Positions 33,825-45,355 of a stretch of 64,000 nt of DNA are shown piece after piece. The translations under genes were made by a program, and so were the position numbers. Each line of letters begins with the position of its first letter. Positions within the stretch are counted from its first letter, which is position 1. The notes under the pieces were generated by a model. The model had not been told where the DNA came from. It ran no database searches and worked only from the letters and a program-made list of their open reading frames with translations. The stretch lies in assembly GCF_932526225.1 (NCBI RefSeq), contig NC_064039.1, forward strand, positions 12,480,139 to 12,544,138, written 5' to 3'. The DNA is from Nematostella vectensis (Eukaryota > Cnidaria > Anthozoa > Actiniaria > Edwardsiidae).

Positions 33825-34816
33825 CTAGCGTGACGCTACGCAACTGCGAACGCGTGAAGCCGTGCTTAGAGTACGCCGTGTAATACAACACTGGCTGTCC
33901 GGGCTCCATGACGCTCTTTTTAATATTGGGTATGCCTTGCTTGTCCACCACGGGTCCGTCGCTCGCCGTCGGCCCTTGTCCTGGAGGTATTCCTCGTTTA
34001 CGGCGATGTACACCTCCGTTCTAACCTCCAAGGGGACCTCTAGGGGAGGCTTTTCGGCTTTGAGAGGCACGCGCCTCAGCTTTATGGCGTCTTTAGGCGC
34101 AAAGCCAGTCATGCGAGTCTTCGTTGCGTTTATGTCCGAGATGAAGATTGGCAAAGCGGTAACCCACTCGCGGTTTGTTTTGCCGGATGCAAGCTCCTTC
34201 GAGTACTGCGCACGAAATAGGCGCTGTGCCAGCCAGCGATGGAAAGACTCGGCGAAAGCTTGGCTCCTGTGGTACCCTGGCTCAGCCCGTCGGACCTCCA
34301 CCCCGTGGTCTGTTAGGAGCTTGGTAGTACACCCTTGAGCTCCGTGCCGTCATCAACCATGAGGACTTTAGGCCATGTGAGAGGTCCCTCTGCATAGATG
34401 TCAGCGAGTTCGCGGGAGACGACGGCCGCGCTCTTAGTCCTCAGTGGGCGGGCGGCTTTATATCGTGAAGCAACGTCAACGACAGTCAGGGCATACTTGT
34501 ACCCGCGGTCGGTTGGCAAGAATAGCAGGTCCGACTGGTGGATACGGTTTGGTATCTGCTCCGAGAAGTGGGCGTAGGTAGTCGGAGGAGGGGGTGTGTG
34601 TGTGTAGCCCCCGAAGGGCTGCGAGCTTACCCACTTGCGCACTCGATCTATGGAGGCTGAGCCCTTGGGAAGTTTGGCATGCAGAGCGGTCACTCCCTGG
34701 AAGCCACCTTTGGCGTAGTATATAGGACGAAGGAACGCATCGAGTTCTTCGTCGGACATGCGCTTCGCCACCATTACGTGTCGGCAATATACTGCAACAG
34801 GTGTATTAGTCTCCAA
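33825..34816 (-). pseudogene. DDE (rve-type) integrase of the element, frameshifted
   Basis: Two open frames on the - strand (34816-34313 and 34301-33825) together cover one integrase of retroviral/Polinton type. The first has an N-terminal helical region, then HQSDLLFLP (first catalytic Asp), LTVVDVASRY, and VMVDDGTELKG-type residues with the second Asp; the second has QAFAESFHR with the catalytic Glu and the conserved 'NATKTRMTGFAP' segment. A one-base shift near 34305-34330 separates the second Asp from the Glu. Integrases of this fold insert viral or transposon DNA into the host genome. The C-terminal half lies next to the end of the + strand replication gene, so the two gene blocks converge. 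Confidence 0.75.
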
Positions 34817-35053
34817 CAGGCGGTTGCCGTCTGATCGGGTAGTGCCGAGGCGGTCTTTCTGAGGTCGGTATGCCCTCGGAGAACGACATTGGCGAATCTC
34901 TTAACGCACCTGTCTGCGCGTCACAACTCGAGGCTTTGGTTGGCAATGTCACCAAAGCTACATAATCCACCCATCGACGGCACCTTCCGTGTCACTCGTT
35001 TAGCAGCGGCTGCTACCTCGTGCATAGCACTCCACAACTGGTCTGCAATCATC
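34817..35053. other. gap within the element
   Basis: No supported gene. It ends at the first of two CGTATA-type palindrome clusters (35058-35083). Confidence 0.4.
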
Positions 35054-35500
35054 TTATACGTATACGCATACGTATACGCGCAGTATGGAAAAAGGCGGCC
35101 TGTTGATGATGTAGTCGGACACTAGGTCATTGTGAAGACCGACCACACTGTCTATCGGCAGCGCCATGCCTACTAGCTTGGTCGTAAGCGTCAGAAAGCT
35201 GTCTGCCAGGGCGTCTGTAGTCCGGCTGGCTAGAGCGGTCTCGCATCGCTTCTCGTACTTCCTCGCCTCCTCGGCGCTCATGCGTTTGACGTCGTTGTGA
35301 GTCAGGGCCTTGCCTACCATTTCTCTCGACCTCCCTGGGGCTACGAGAATCGCGAGTTTCTCCCTCGCGTCTTCTATCTCAGTTTGCTCACCTCTGGTAG
35401 CCGTCCCGGCTGGCTGCGTCGAGCAGCCCAGCGACTCGACGGCCGGGAGGCCGGCGGCGCCCCCCTCAAGAAGACTATCAAAATATTCGTCGCTCATCAT
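35054..35500 (-). CDS. unknown protein of the virus-like element (~148 residues)
   Basis: No family was recognised. The protein starts MMSDEYFDSLLEGG, has a charged helix-forming middle (EIEDAREKLAILV, MSAEEARKYEKRCETA) and a more hydrophobic stretch (FLTLTTKLVGMALPIDSVVGL). The last residues (RVYVCVYV) come from a CGTATA repeat, so the true end may be altered. It lies between the ATPase and integrase genes on the same strand with similar codon use. In related elements this position may hold a minor capsid or regulatory gene, but nothing in the sequence shows that. Confidence 0.4.
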   Translation of the reverse strand: MMSDEYFDSLLEGGAAGLPAVESLGCSTQPAGTATRGEQTEIEDAREKLAILVAPGRSREMVGKALTHNDVKRMSAEEARKYEKRCETALASRTTDALADSFLTLTTKLVGMALPIDSVVGLHNDLVSDYIINRPPFSILRVYVCVYV

Positions 35501-35570
35501 GCACCCCTGCCGTGGCTAAGGTGCAACACGTGTGTACGTTTCACGTGCCTTGAGGGCGGTGTGATCGATG

Positions 35571-35592
35571 CGTATACGTATACGTATACGTG
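35571..35592. repeat. CGTATA palindrome cluster (second at 35058-35083)
   Basis: Two clusters of alternating TACGTATACG flank the unknown gene exactly, one at each end. Each can form a self-complementary stem. Confidence 0.7.
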
Positions 35593-35610
35593 GGTGGTGG
35601 TTTACTGCGC

Positions 35611-36237
35611 TTACCCTTTAACTAGGGTGATGGTATAAGGGTGACGCAAGCAAAACTCTAACTTCGAGAACTTTTTTGTCTTGAGGGCCTTCATGTACTC
35701 TTTCATCTTCTCTTCTGAGAGCTCCGCGCCGTAGTCATGCAGGATAGCTTTCATGTCCACCTTGCTCGGCGTATAGAAGACCACCAAGGCCGCGATGTTC
35801 TCACGGAACGGCTTCGTGATGCTGGTGAGCTGCTGCGTGATCACCCACACGCTAATACCCACGTGGCGCGCGCTGAACGCCAAGTTGACGAGCTGGTCAG
35901 AGCGCCTCTTTACGTCTTTTGAGGCCGCACAGTCGTCGAGTATGATTAGCGTATTAGTGCCTTCGAATACGGCGGATGCAAACCTCAGCAGTATGTCGAT
36001 CTGACCCGCTTCAGGTGTGACGACAAACAGACGATAGCCGCCCTCGCGAAAGCCGTCGTATGTTTTGTTGTAGACAAAGGTAGGGCACACGAGTACGATG
36101 TAGTCAAATTTGCCCCGAAAAGGGCCGCGCAGCCGGTCCACTATGAATCGGGTCTTCCCGCATGACGTCGGGCCCACGATGAGAGCGTTAAATGGGATGT
36201 TTTTCGGGTCCATACCGCGCTGCAGCGCTTCGCGCAC
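35611..36237 (-). CDS. A32/FtsK-HerA-type DNA-packaging ATPase of the element
   Basis: A 208-residue P-loop ATPase. Walker A is GPTSCGKT (22-29) and Walker B is TLIILDDC (96-103) with acidic Asp101 and Asp102. It is followed by the SARHVGISVWVITQQ segment (122-136), whose glutamines correspond to the sensor that follows Walker B in this family. The A32 group of HerA/FtsK ATPases drives DNA into the capsid of Polinton-like, adintovirus-like and giant-virus particles. No stop or frameshift is seen. It lies 13 bases after the capsid-like gene on the same strand, so the two may be co-transcribed. The N terminus is short compared with some relatives, so an in-frame upstream extension cannot be excluded. 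Confidence 0.85.
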   Translation of the reverse strand: MREALQRGMDPKNIPFNALIVGPTSCGKTRFIVDRLRGPFRGKFDYIVLVCPTFVYNKTYDGFREGGYRLFVVTPEAGQIDILLRFASAVFEGTNTLIILDDCAASKDVKRRSDQLVNLAFSARHVGISVWVITQQLTSITKPFRENIAALVVFYTPSKVDMKAILHDYGAELSEEKMKEYMKALKTKKFSKLEFCLRHPYTITLVKG

Positions 36238-36250
36238 TTCGTGTCTGTGC

Positions 36251-37369
36251 TCAGTATTGTATGGACTCTAGCTGTCCGTTCATAAGGTTCATTTGGGCGT
36301 CTGCCACCACAAACATGTGACAGTTTACGGTACCCGTGCCGCTCGCCGTGCATTTTATCTCGAGATGCACACCGTCGCGGGTGTTGACCAATCGGAGACC
36401 ACCCCCATGGATAGCACTGTCGTCCGTCGTCCGAAGGTCGATCAACAGAGCAAACTTGTTATCGCCATAGAACGGCTCGGGGCTGACTGCCGGGGCGGCA
36501 GGCGCACCGCTGCGCCCCCCCGGGGAGGGGCGGACGAACCGCCTTTTCGCCTCCCTCCGGAAATTCGTTGGGCGCAGTCCCTGGCTGAGGACCTTGTTTG
36601 GCATGCCGTCGATTGTAACGCGAACGCTCTTGATGTCGGGGTACACGAACTTCTCAGAGTCGCGAGCCCCTGCCGTGTATGGCTCCACAAAGAGAAGCAA
36701 CAGACCACTCATAGACCTTCGCGGCAGGTTGACACTCTCGTTGATTATGCTTTCCGTCCCTTTGCTAATCACGAAGGTCTTGTGGAGGTTCACTTGCTCG
36801 TAGAAGAACGTTGTGCCGTTTTGGTAGGCGGCGGCTGCTGACCGGGCGAGGTTTTCTTCCATCAGGCTTTCGTATTCCAGCTCTAGATTTTTGATGCCGT
36901 AGGATAATTTGGTAGCATCGCTCCCGACTACTACCTGGTCAACCGTTGCGAGCGTGATCTCGAAGAGCAGCGCCTCGGAGAGCGCCCTTGGGTGCAGTAC
37001 GCCGTGGTCCGTCAGCAGAGAATGGTCTAGCGGCATGTTGTACTTCGCCCCGTGGGCGGCGTTTAGAGCGTTCTCCTTGGCGTTACTAGTCGCTTTATCG
37101 CCAGCCTTGGAGCGAAGCTTGCGCATGATTTCTGACTGTATGCCCTGCTCCAGGCGGTCCTCTCTCTCGACCTTGGACAGGTAAAGCTCCTCATACGTCT
37201 TAAAGACATCGTAGCGGTTGGTGTCCTGGAGCGTTTCTCCTGCAAACGTGATTTTCACGACGTTGTTCACCACGGTATTATTTGCTTGGCCTGAGATGGA
37301 GAGATCGAAACCGACCCTCAAGGAGCCAGGCACGAGCGTGACGCCTTCCGATAGCTTTGGGACCGCCAC
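36251..37369 (-). CDS. capsid-like protein of the element (putative double jelly-roll major capsid)
   Basis: About 372 residues from a GTG-type frame start at 37369; a stop codon lies 30 bases further upstream, so the true ATG may be missing or spliced. The protein is beta-strand rich with alternating hydrophobic residues (VVKITFAGETLQD, FEITLATVDQVVV, LLLLFVEPYTAG, KFALLIDLRTTDD, VHLEIKCTASGTG) and no enzyme motif. Its position beside the packaging ATPase is the usual place of the major capsid gene. A low-complexity Pro/Ala/Gly insert (RPSPGGRSGAPAAPAVSPEP) lies near residue 285 and may be an expansion. I recognise this protein type as recurrent in invertebrate genomes but cannot prove the fold by eye. 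Confidence 0.6.
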   Translation of the reverse strand: MAVPKLSEGVTLVPGSLRVGFDLSISGQANNTVVNNVVKITFAGETLQDTNRYDVFKTYEELYLSKVEREDRLEQGIQSEIMRKLRSKAGDKATSNAKENALNAAHGAKYNMPLDHSLLTDHGVLHPRALSEALLFEITLATVDQVVVGSDATKLSYGIKNLELEYESLMEENLARSAAAAYQNGTTFFYEQVNLHKTFVISKGTESIINESVNLPRRSMSGLLLLFVEPYTAGARDSEKFVYPDIKSVRVTIDGMPNKVLSQGLRPTNFRREAKRRFVRPSPGGRSGAPAAPAVSPEPFYGDNKFALLIDLRTTDDSAIHGGGLRLVNTRDGVHLEIKCTASGTGTVNCHMFVVADAQMNLMNGQLESIQY

Positions 37370-37505
37370 ATATAGCGTCTCGCCGGGGGAGGCCGTCTAC
37401 GGGTTGAGAGTGACCCGGTGAACAGTTCGCTCGGCTTTCAACCCCAGAGGAGTTCTGGGTGTTCGTTGGGGGTCAAGTTTATCGCTGACTGACATTCCTA
37501 TTACG

Positions 37506-37630
<125 letters not shown>

Positions 37631-37708
37631 AAGTACGAAGCCGCGTGGCTATGGTGCGGACTGTTAGACATGTCTAATATAGCGTAGCACGAGTTATGCA
37701 CACGCATT

Positions 37709-38205
37709 ATGGATGATGTTGACATTGACATTGACGATGCCTTGCCGGGTGTGTCCGCCGATCGCGGAGCGGGGAACGACGAGACGGGAGAGTCGATCCC
37801 AATGACGAGCACGTCATGGCGTATGCGCGGCATGACCCGGACGCAAACGACCGCCGAAACCTCGTTCACCACAGAGGGTGCAGCGACAAGACTAGGTCTC
37901 CAGTCCCTCAGGGAGAAATACCCAGACCTTAACGAGAATCTGATACGGTTCCAGTCAGACCGTAGGAGAAAGACGCTAATACAGCTTCGCAACCTCGACA
38001 AAGGAGGTTGGACTAAACCAAGACAGCTGTTCAATAAGAACGGGGGCGTTCGACAGGACGTTGCAAAGCTGAAAGGCTTCAAGCTGGCGATGGGGTCTGT
38101 GGCTCCGTGGCAGAGATAGACGCGGTCATCCAGGAGAACACAGAACGAGTCCAAGAGCTGCAAGGGGCGGTAGGCACAGACAGGTTGTTAGAGGGAATAG
38201 ACTAA
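37709..38205 (+). CDS. unknown protein of the virus-like element, probably frameshifted at its end
   Basis: An open frame of 136 codons from ATG 37709. It has an acidic N terminus (MDDVDIDIDDALPG), a Ser/Thr-rich middle and a basic C-terminal part (RFQSDRRRKTLIQLRNLDKG). The frame ends at 38119, but an alternative frame stays open from about 38100 to a stop at 38205 and encodes a helix-forming segment (AVIQENTERVQELQ), suggesting a single shift near the end. No family was recognised. GC-rich codon use matches the element; sequence turns AT-rich directly afterwards, which I use as the right border. Confidence 0.45.
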
Positions 38206-39218
38206 GCCTTGTATCTTGATTTTCTTAAGCTTACTGGAAGGAGTTATTTTTTAATTCTACTGTTAAAAAGGGAAAGGCTATGAAAACAGTTTTTCGTTTC
38301 CAAGAATGTCATTTTGTGCATTTACTAAAGTATCACCATAGTTACCAGCCCTTCAAATATTACATCCCAGTATACCAATAGTGAGCCAAATGCCTGAAAA
38401 TCTTTTTTCGACCACATTACAACAACTCTGTCATACCAAATTGCTTACTTATTAGCAAAGGCAATCATTTTCTAGGTTGTAGTATTGAAACTTATTTTTC
38501 AAACCTATTTTTTGCCATTTTGGTTAAGGCCGTTACGGCTTTTTGAGATTTTTATTCATACACATATATCTTCCAATAATATGCATAAAATGGTGTAATT
38601 TTATCTGTCTTTGTTATTGATTTAAAAAGTTGTGCCATTTTTTTTTTAAATTCATGTACAATCCAAGCATTGGTCCAGTTATCATAATGAGGCAATAATT
38701 TTTACCGATGATGTGATTATGTGGCATTCCGTCAATTTTTTGAGAACTATAATGATTGGTGTTATCATTTATGGTCCAACATCCCCACCTCAAATTGTTA
38801 TTCAGTTTTAAGAAGAAGGTAAGTGTACTAGAAAGTATCAAAAAAGCAGTTTTTTATATATTTGTTACTATGCAAAGGGTGTCTGTTGCCATGGAAACTA
38901 TTCACCCAATTATAATGGCACTGTTGGTGAGCTCAGGTCATGTGCATTTTTAATACAAGTTTGACACTGCTTGAGGGGTTTTTCAAAGAGTTAGATGATA
39001 ATATTCTTTTTACTTGGATTTATTTGCCAAAATTCCACCACTACCCCCCTACCCCCCAAAAGTAAAATCTTGGTTGTCGGTTATAGCACGGGTTACTATG
39101 TCTACTGGGGGGGGGGGGGGGGGGGGGGTGCTACGAAAGTCAATTTCTAAGCAATTTTGGAGATTTAGCTCATGGACTAATAGAACCAAGGCACTCCCCC
39201 CTGTTTAGTTTTTCATAT
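38206..39218. other. AT-rich stretch without gene
   Basis: No coding signal. A run of about 20 G lies at 39108-39128. Confidence 0.6.
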
Positions 39219-40064
39219 CAGCCGAAGCTCTGTGAGCGACCGCTCTCGTAAGCGACCAGCTCCGGTAACGATCACAAATCACCGATTGAATTGTCACACA
39301 AACTCTGTAATTCTAAGCTCTCGTAAGCGACCAACTTATCGGTGCGACCAGCTCCATTAACGACCACAATTTCAAACAACTGAGATTTTCTTTTATTTTT
39401 AAGCTCTCGTAAGCGACCACAATTGGCTTTACAACATCAGTCAACACCTGATAAACATCATATCCAACGCATGCTGAAATCACATATAAAGCGTAGTAGG
39501 CAACAATGTGGGCAACCAGTAGGTTTAATTTCAACCATGGGATTGACATTTCTTTTCTCCCGAAAATTTATAAATGCAAGGAATCTCTAGTCCATTGCCA
39601 ACTCCACGATTTATCCTTTTTCCAGTTACAATAACCATCCACTTTTTTTGTTGTTTGTTGACGCTTTAGAAATCGGCTAACAAAAGACGCCATCTGATCG
39701 TCGTAGACACAGAAGATATTCTCATGACGAAAAGCTTTTATGCTTAAAAGTCTTCGATATAAACGAGCACAACGAGCTACTTTGCGTAGAATTAATTGCT
39801 ATTAAATAAAACAACTCACTCTCATGGATAAGTCAAATACCTAGTTTCAAAATCAAGCAATAAACCAAAATAAAACAGCGTTGTTATTATCACGATAACT
39901 TTTAGATTCCATTTTAATTAAGCTCCCGTAAGCGACCAACACCTATTGCTCAAGTTTTTGGCGCCCAGTGGTCGCTTATGAGAGCAAGCTCTCGTAAAAG
40001 ACCAGCTCCGTTAACGACCACAATTCTCAGTTCCCAAGGTGGTCGCTTACGAGAGCTTCAACTG
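39219..40064. mobile_element. MITE with GCTCTCGTAAGCGACC subterminal repeats
   Basis: The right end GTGGTCGCTTACGAGAGCTT-CAACTG is the inverted form of AGCTCTCGTAAGCGACCA, which occurs several times from the left end (CAGCCGAAGCTCTGTGAGCG) inwards, together with GCTCCGTTAACGACCACAA. CAG/CTG ends beside TA resemble pogo/Tigger-type elements. There is no transposase. Confidence 0.65.
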
Positions 40065-40413
40065 TAGCAAACTCCACAATACACGTTTATTTGCTCAAAT
40101 TCTATTATCTAAGAAAATGGCGTTAGTAATAGGATTAGGTGAGTTTGTTGTTTTTGTAATTGTTTGATTATTTCCAATACAGTATTCTGCCATTCGTTCA
40201 CTCGACCAATTTGCATAACTTCTAAGGCATTGCAAGAGGGAGTGCCAAAAATCGTACGATTCATATCGCGATGTCAACTAGTAATTGTTTGTTTCTTATT
40301 TTATTTTTATCTGGGGTGCAAAGATGAAGGATTTATTCTTCATTCACTTCACTTCATGTTTTTTCAACAGGCCGACTTGATACTGTCAATGTAACTACAT
40401 GACGGTGTCTGAA

Positions 40414-40630
40414 AGGCCTGGTGCACACTGGCGATATAAAGACATAACAACATAAGAATTTGACATAATGGCATAAGGGAAAAAACATGTTTTTTCTTTT
40501 ATGTCGTTATCTCCACGTTATTATGTCGACGTTATTGCCGTAAGTCGCACCCTTCACACTTGAAAATAAGGACATAAGAATGCGCGCGCCTATCTTGTTA
40601 TGTCATTATATTGCCAGTGTGCATCAGGCT
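40414..40630. mobile_element. MITE with ~36-bp TIRs (GGTGCACACTGGC)
   Basis: The left end GGCCTGGTGCACACTGGCGA continues to AAGACATAACAA. The right end is its reverse complement with few differences. The interior repeats GACATAA words in both directions. The TIR style recalls PIF/Harbinger elements, but the target-site duplication is unclear. Confidence 0.8.
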
Positions 40631-43425
40631 AAAGCATGATCTGTGCCGGCATCGTTGTCATCATAAATGTCATCTTCATCATCTGCTTGTCTCAAACCAG
40701 CCTACCTTACAGGGCAGTGACAACTTTGCTATTTAAAAGTTTGGAATCAGATTGTGCTGTTGTGGCCTTGTTGTATCATGCAGACAGTATGTGTGATCAC
40801 ATGCCAGGCAGCGGATTTCAGAAACGTTTGTGAGTCATCACAGTCCAAAACAGCAGGCAATAAATAAACCATGACTATCAGTGAGAATTCCATAGCAAAG
40901 CTTGCTAAGCATAATGCCATCTTGTCATGCAGTCTACCAGCTCTATTCATTGGCAGTTCCAGCGAGACACATGCCAAGGTTTTGTTCTGCACTCCATTGA
41001 CAAAATTGTGGAATGGGAAGGGTACATATTATTAATAACAATGCCAAAAATGAGTTTGAACATTGACAACATTGACATTGACAATAGTAAAATTTTGAAT
41101 TTATACCTAGGTTTATTTACATCCCTTTGTGTGAGTGTCTTTGTCTTTGACAATAGTAAAATTTTGAATTTATACCTAGGTTTATTTTCATCCCTTTGTG
41201 TAAGTGTCTTTGTTTGTGATTGAGAAATGCTATTTTTCCTCAATTCAAATGAATTTTATTTCAAAAGCATACAATCTATACAGTAAAATGTTGCATGTAA
41301 TAACCTAGATTTTTTCAAGTCTGGCAAAACCGATTCTTATATTTTGTGGTACTTACTAAGCAAAATAGGTTCTTATTAGGTTTAGGAAAGGGCAAAAGTT
41401 TAGCAAATTCATATTTCAAAGCCCCAAAATATGTTTTATTTTTTGATTGACTAACCCATCATATAAGAACCTTTTGAATTTTCTGGTTTTAGTACAGTTT
41501 TATATTTTGGTGTATTAAAACCCTAACTTTCTGCCTATAGGTCCTTAAATCACTAGGTTCTTATATGTGGGTTTTTACTGTACCACCAACCTATCAAAAC
41601 AAATAAAAATGCCATGGTCACTGTACACCTATACTTTGGGACGTGTGGGACTTAAAATGTTCTCCAATACTATAGAATGGACCAGAATAGACTATAGTAA
41701 AATAGTACAATCAATAATACAATACAATTTATACAGTTCACCGTATACAGATTTAGTATATAGGTTTGACAGAGTGAAAAGTCAAAAGTCATAAAGTCAT
41801 AGACTCCAGCATTCCCCTTCTTTTTTTCGTTTCTAAATTGAAAGCATGAGAAAACATACTTTGCCGCCTCCTTGCTATTTTTTGGGAGGGTTAAATATTA
41901 GAGAGAAAGTCTGCTTCTCGGATTTCTTAGCGAAATCAAATCCCCAGGATCTACTAAGTTTATTAAAAAAGTGTGTTCTCACAGTAACTCCATATATTTT
42001 CTGCAGTGCACGACAAAGTGGAACTCGTCCTCTACCGTGTCCGGATAGAATTGAAATGTATGTTCATGAAACTTGTTTATAAGGTCTGTGATACCTCCCC
42101 TTCTCTATTTCAGGGTCATTGTTGCTAATGCACAATTTGGTGAGACACCTTTGGTGGTTTTGGTTTGGGATCTCAAGATAGCTCTCTAGTTCATAGATAT
42201 CTTTATGGTCGCAATATGTTCTTAGCTTATTGCATGGTTTGCTGTCTTTGATTGTTGAAAACTTCATTCTGCAAAAGTTGCAATTCAATGTCCTCAACTC
42301 CGTGTCTACATAATTTTGAGTATTTCTTTTTCTCTCCTCATCTTCTCACTGGGGTAGTGAGGGTAGGGGGGGGGGGGGGAGGCTTATGACTTATCATTAT
42401 TCCTATCACTAAGTGGTGGTCCCCAACAAAGCTAATCCCTTTACCGAGCACCCCCTTCATTGAGCCCCCTCCTCCATCTCTATTTTTAAAAAACAATAAA
42501 AGGATTAGAGAACAAACATTATCAACAAATGAAAATGTTTAAATCAAAATATTGAACTAGTTGTCAATTTGCATTTGAGACTGCGATGGTACTTCTATTA
42601 TGTGGCCACTTCTATTATGTGGCCAAATATTGGTCAATCATCATTCTAACAAAGAAAAACAGACACCCATTGGAATGATATTTTAGAAGAAATGTATTGG
42701 AGCTATAAAATTCTAAAAATGTACTTCCAGTCAAAAAGTTCTGTTTGCCGAGCTGCCAAAATCCGATCTTCTAAACAATAACCCGTAGTAGCTAATGTTC
42801 AAAACAAATCACATTTTAAGAGACCGCACTGAAAGACATTGTTTTCGCCACTATTCATACGGTAAAATGCGCCATTTTGAAGTATTTTTACGGCTTTTAA
42901 GAGAAATAACAAAACTTCTACGACCCAACTTTTTTTCTTCTTTCAGTATATCACTTTTCCGTATATATTTAACTATTTAAGCAAATAAAAAATGGGGGTA
43001 ACCGACTTCGTTTTTCTGTCAAAGCGATTTTAAGTAAAAAACGCGCGCCTTTTGCTGTGTTTTCTTGTACAACTGTGGCGCGCGCACTTAATAGCGGAAA
43101 ATTCGAACAAACAGCGCGCGCCACTATGCGCAGAAGGGGTGCGCAGTGCAATTCAAGGGAATTACCTTAAAAGCCTCTCGGGCTTTGGACGTCCGCCATT
43201 GTTGTTATTTCTTCTGGGATACTCCGCTGACCATAACATTTATTGATCGTGCGCTCGAAAGCGTATTTCCGGCGATTTCCTTTGTCTTGCCCTAGCTGGG
43301 TTACACTTGAGTCGAAGAATAATAGCCACGAGTGACACAACCCCGCTAACCGCAAAAAGTCCTGAATAGCTTCGGATGTTAGATCATCATTTAAGCTAGA
43401 TCAGGGTATAACGCCTTCCTTTTCT
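40631..43425. other. non-coding stretch with a 66-bp tandem duplication
   Basis: At 41079-41219 a ~66-bp unit (TTGACAATAGTAAAATTTTG, TTTATACCTAGGTTTATTT) occurs twice. A run of 13 G lies near 42367. No exon was recognised. Confidence 0.6.
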
Positions 43426-44550
43426 TCTCACGTTGGGGTGAAACAGGGATGCAACATAAGCCCAACTCTTTTCAACATCCTCATCAATGATATTCCAGAA
43501 ATATTCTCTTCATCGTGCGACCCAGTAAAACTCGATAATACATCAAAACTTAACTGTCTCCTCTATGCTGATGATTTGGTTATACTATCCGACTAAGCCA
43601 CCGGTCTAGAAAATTGCATCCAGAAACTAAAAATGTACGCAGATAAATGGAAGCTCACAGTTAAAATGAAAAATCTAAAGTATTAGTTTTTGGTCCGCAA
43701 CAATACCGGCGGCAATTTACAACAGGTAAATGGGACTGCGGTGGAGAGCCATTAGAATGTGTAGACGAATACACATATCTAGGTCTGAAGTTTCATTTCT
43801 CGGGAAATTTTAAAAGTGCCCTAAAAAGTCTATACAACAAAGCCACACGTGTATACCACTGTATTTTAAACCGTCTGTCAAATGTTGAAAATGTGTCAAT
43901 ACAAGTACTGTTGAAATTGTTTTCGTCATTCGTTGTACCAGTATTACTGTACGGTTGTGAAATTTGGGGTACATGCCTTTTAGGAAGGGCTTCATCGTAT
44001 GAAATTTTTTAGACTAAATTTTTTTAAAGTATCCAATGATTTCGAAAAACTACAACTGTGGTTTTTCAAGCGTATACTAGGAGTCCACTCAAAAACTACA
44101 AATTTAACTATATATGGAGAACTGGAAAAAGCCCCTCTAATAGTACAAATTTCTTCCCTGGTGGCAAAATATTGGTGCCGAAGAAAAAGTAGGATATATG
44201 AAAACACCTTAGTGGGGGAAACGGCGAAGATCAGCCTATCTTCAACATCTAATGTCCCTGTAAGGTTTATCAATTCCCTATTTGCTTGGTGTGATTTGAA
44301 GACACTACAGGAAATAGATATTGGCCAGCAAATTAATACCCTAGGAAAATATATTAAGAAAGTACTATATAAAAGTTATGCAACATTTTGGAAAACCCAG
44401 GCACAGTTAAATCAAAATAGTGGAAAGCTACGCACTTATTCAAGATCAAGACATAGTTTGGTGGCTCATCTATTTGGACTTATTTCATATCAAATGTATT
44501 TCCTACGAATAGTGTCCGTCGTTTGTATCGCCTTTATATATGGGCATTGA
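43426..44550 (+). pseudogene. LINE-type reverse transcriptase remnant
   Basis: Conceptual translation in shifting frames gives reverse-transcriptase landmarks in the right order: GVKQGCNISPTLFNILIND (motif B' type), LLYADDLVIL (catalytic YADD, about 43558-43590), 'KWKLTV' and 'YTYLGLKF'. The C-terminal landmarks of non-LTR ORF2 follow ('VPVLLYGCEIWG', 'LQLWFFKRILGV', 'IYGELEKAPL'). It contains stop codons (for example after YADDLVILSD and near 43684) and frameshifts, so it is dead. The endonuclease half is missing, as expected for a 5'-truncated insertion. The clade (Jockey/CR1-like) is not resolvable by eye. Confidence 0.85.
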
Positions 44551-45355
44551 TGCCCATATTTAGAAGAACTTAAATTTTGCCGCTTCCTGATCTCCAGAAA
44601 ACATGGCAAAAAAAGCTGATTCTTGCCAATTTGAGACAAGTCAAGAAAAACTTGGAGCTTGATCGCTTGGTCAAATATTTATCTCAATAATCTAAAAAAT
44701 CCCTTATACTCAGGCCTCCAAGAGATCGACCGAGTGGGTTTTAAGGTCACCCAAATATTGATATGTTGCAATTTCCTATTTACCTGTGTAACACGTTTTT
44801 CTCCCGAAGAATATTGTTTTCCTGTAACAATCATTTTTTTTCGCGCCATAAAAAAACGTACGCGCGCGCGCGCCTCTGAATTGGCGGGAACGCTGGGAAA
44901 CCCCCGGTGAGTCCGCACATCGCGCATAATTATCTTAGTTACGATGTGACGTCACGGACATGGTGCCTCGACCGTGCGCCCAGCCGTCAGTGGAGGAGCA
45001 GAGCGCGACGTAACCACGGCTGGAAACCGAGCCTACCTGCTGCTACCTGGATCATATTTGGTTGGGAGCCCTGTGGTTTTAGGCACTCAAGCGCGCACCT
45101 CCGCCTTTAGGCACTAGATACAGGGGGGGTTCATGAGCTGATAAGCTTCATGTTTTTCCTCTGGAGAAATTGGGGTTTGTAGAAGAACACAACCAAAACG
45201 TTAATACACTGAGACATCGGAGAAGGTTCTAGAGTCGATGAGAGAGCGACCATTCACCATGACAGTATCTCAATGCTCCGGAATTACGTCACGGTACCAG
45301 TCTCGCACCCGTGCAATTAATATCCCGGTCATTCACTGCATCAAAGCAATCGAGT
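44551..45355. other. no gene seen
   Basis: Contains a (CG)n patch near 44860 and unique sequence; no coding signal was recognised. Confidence 0.5.
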
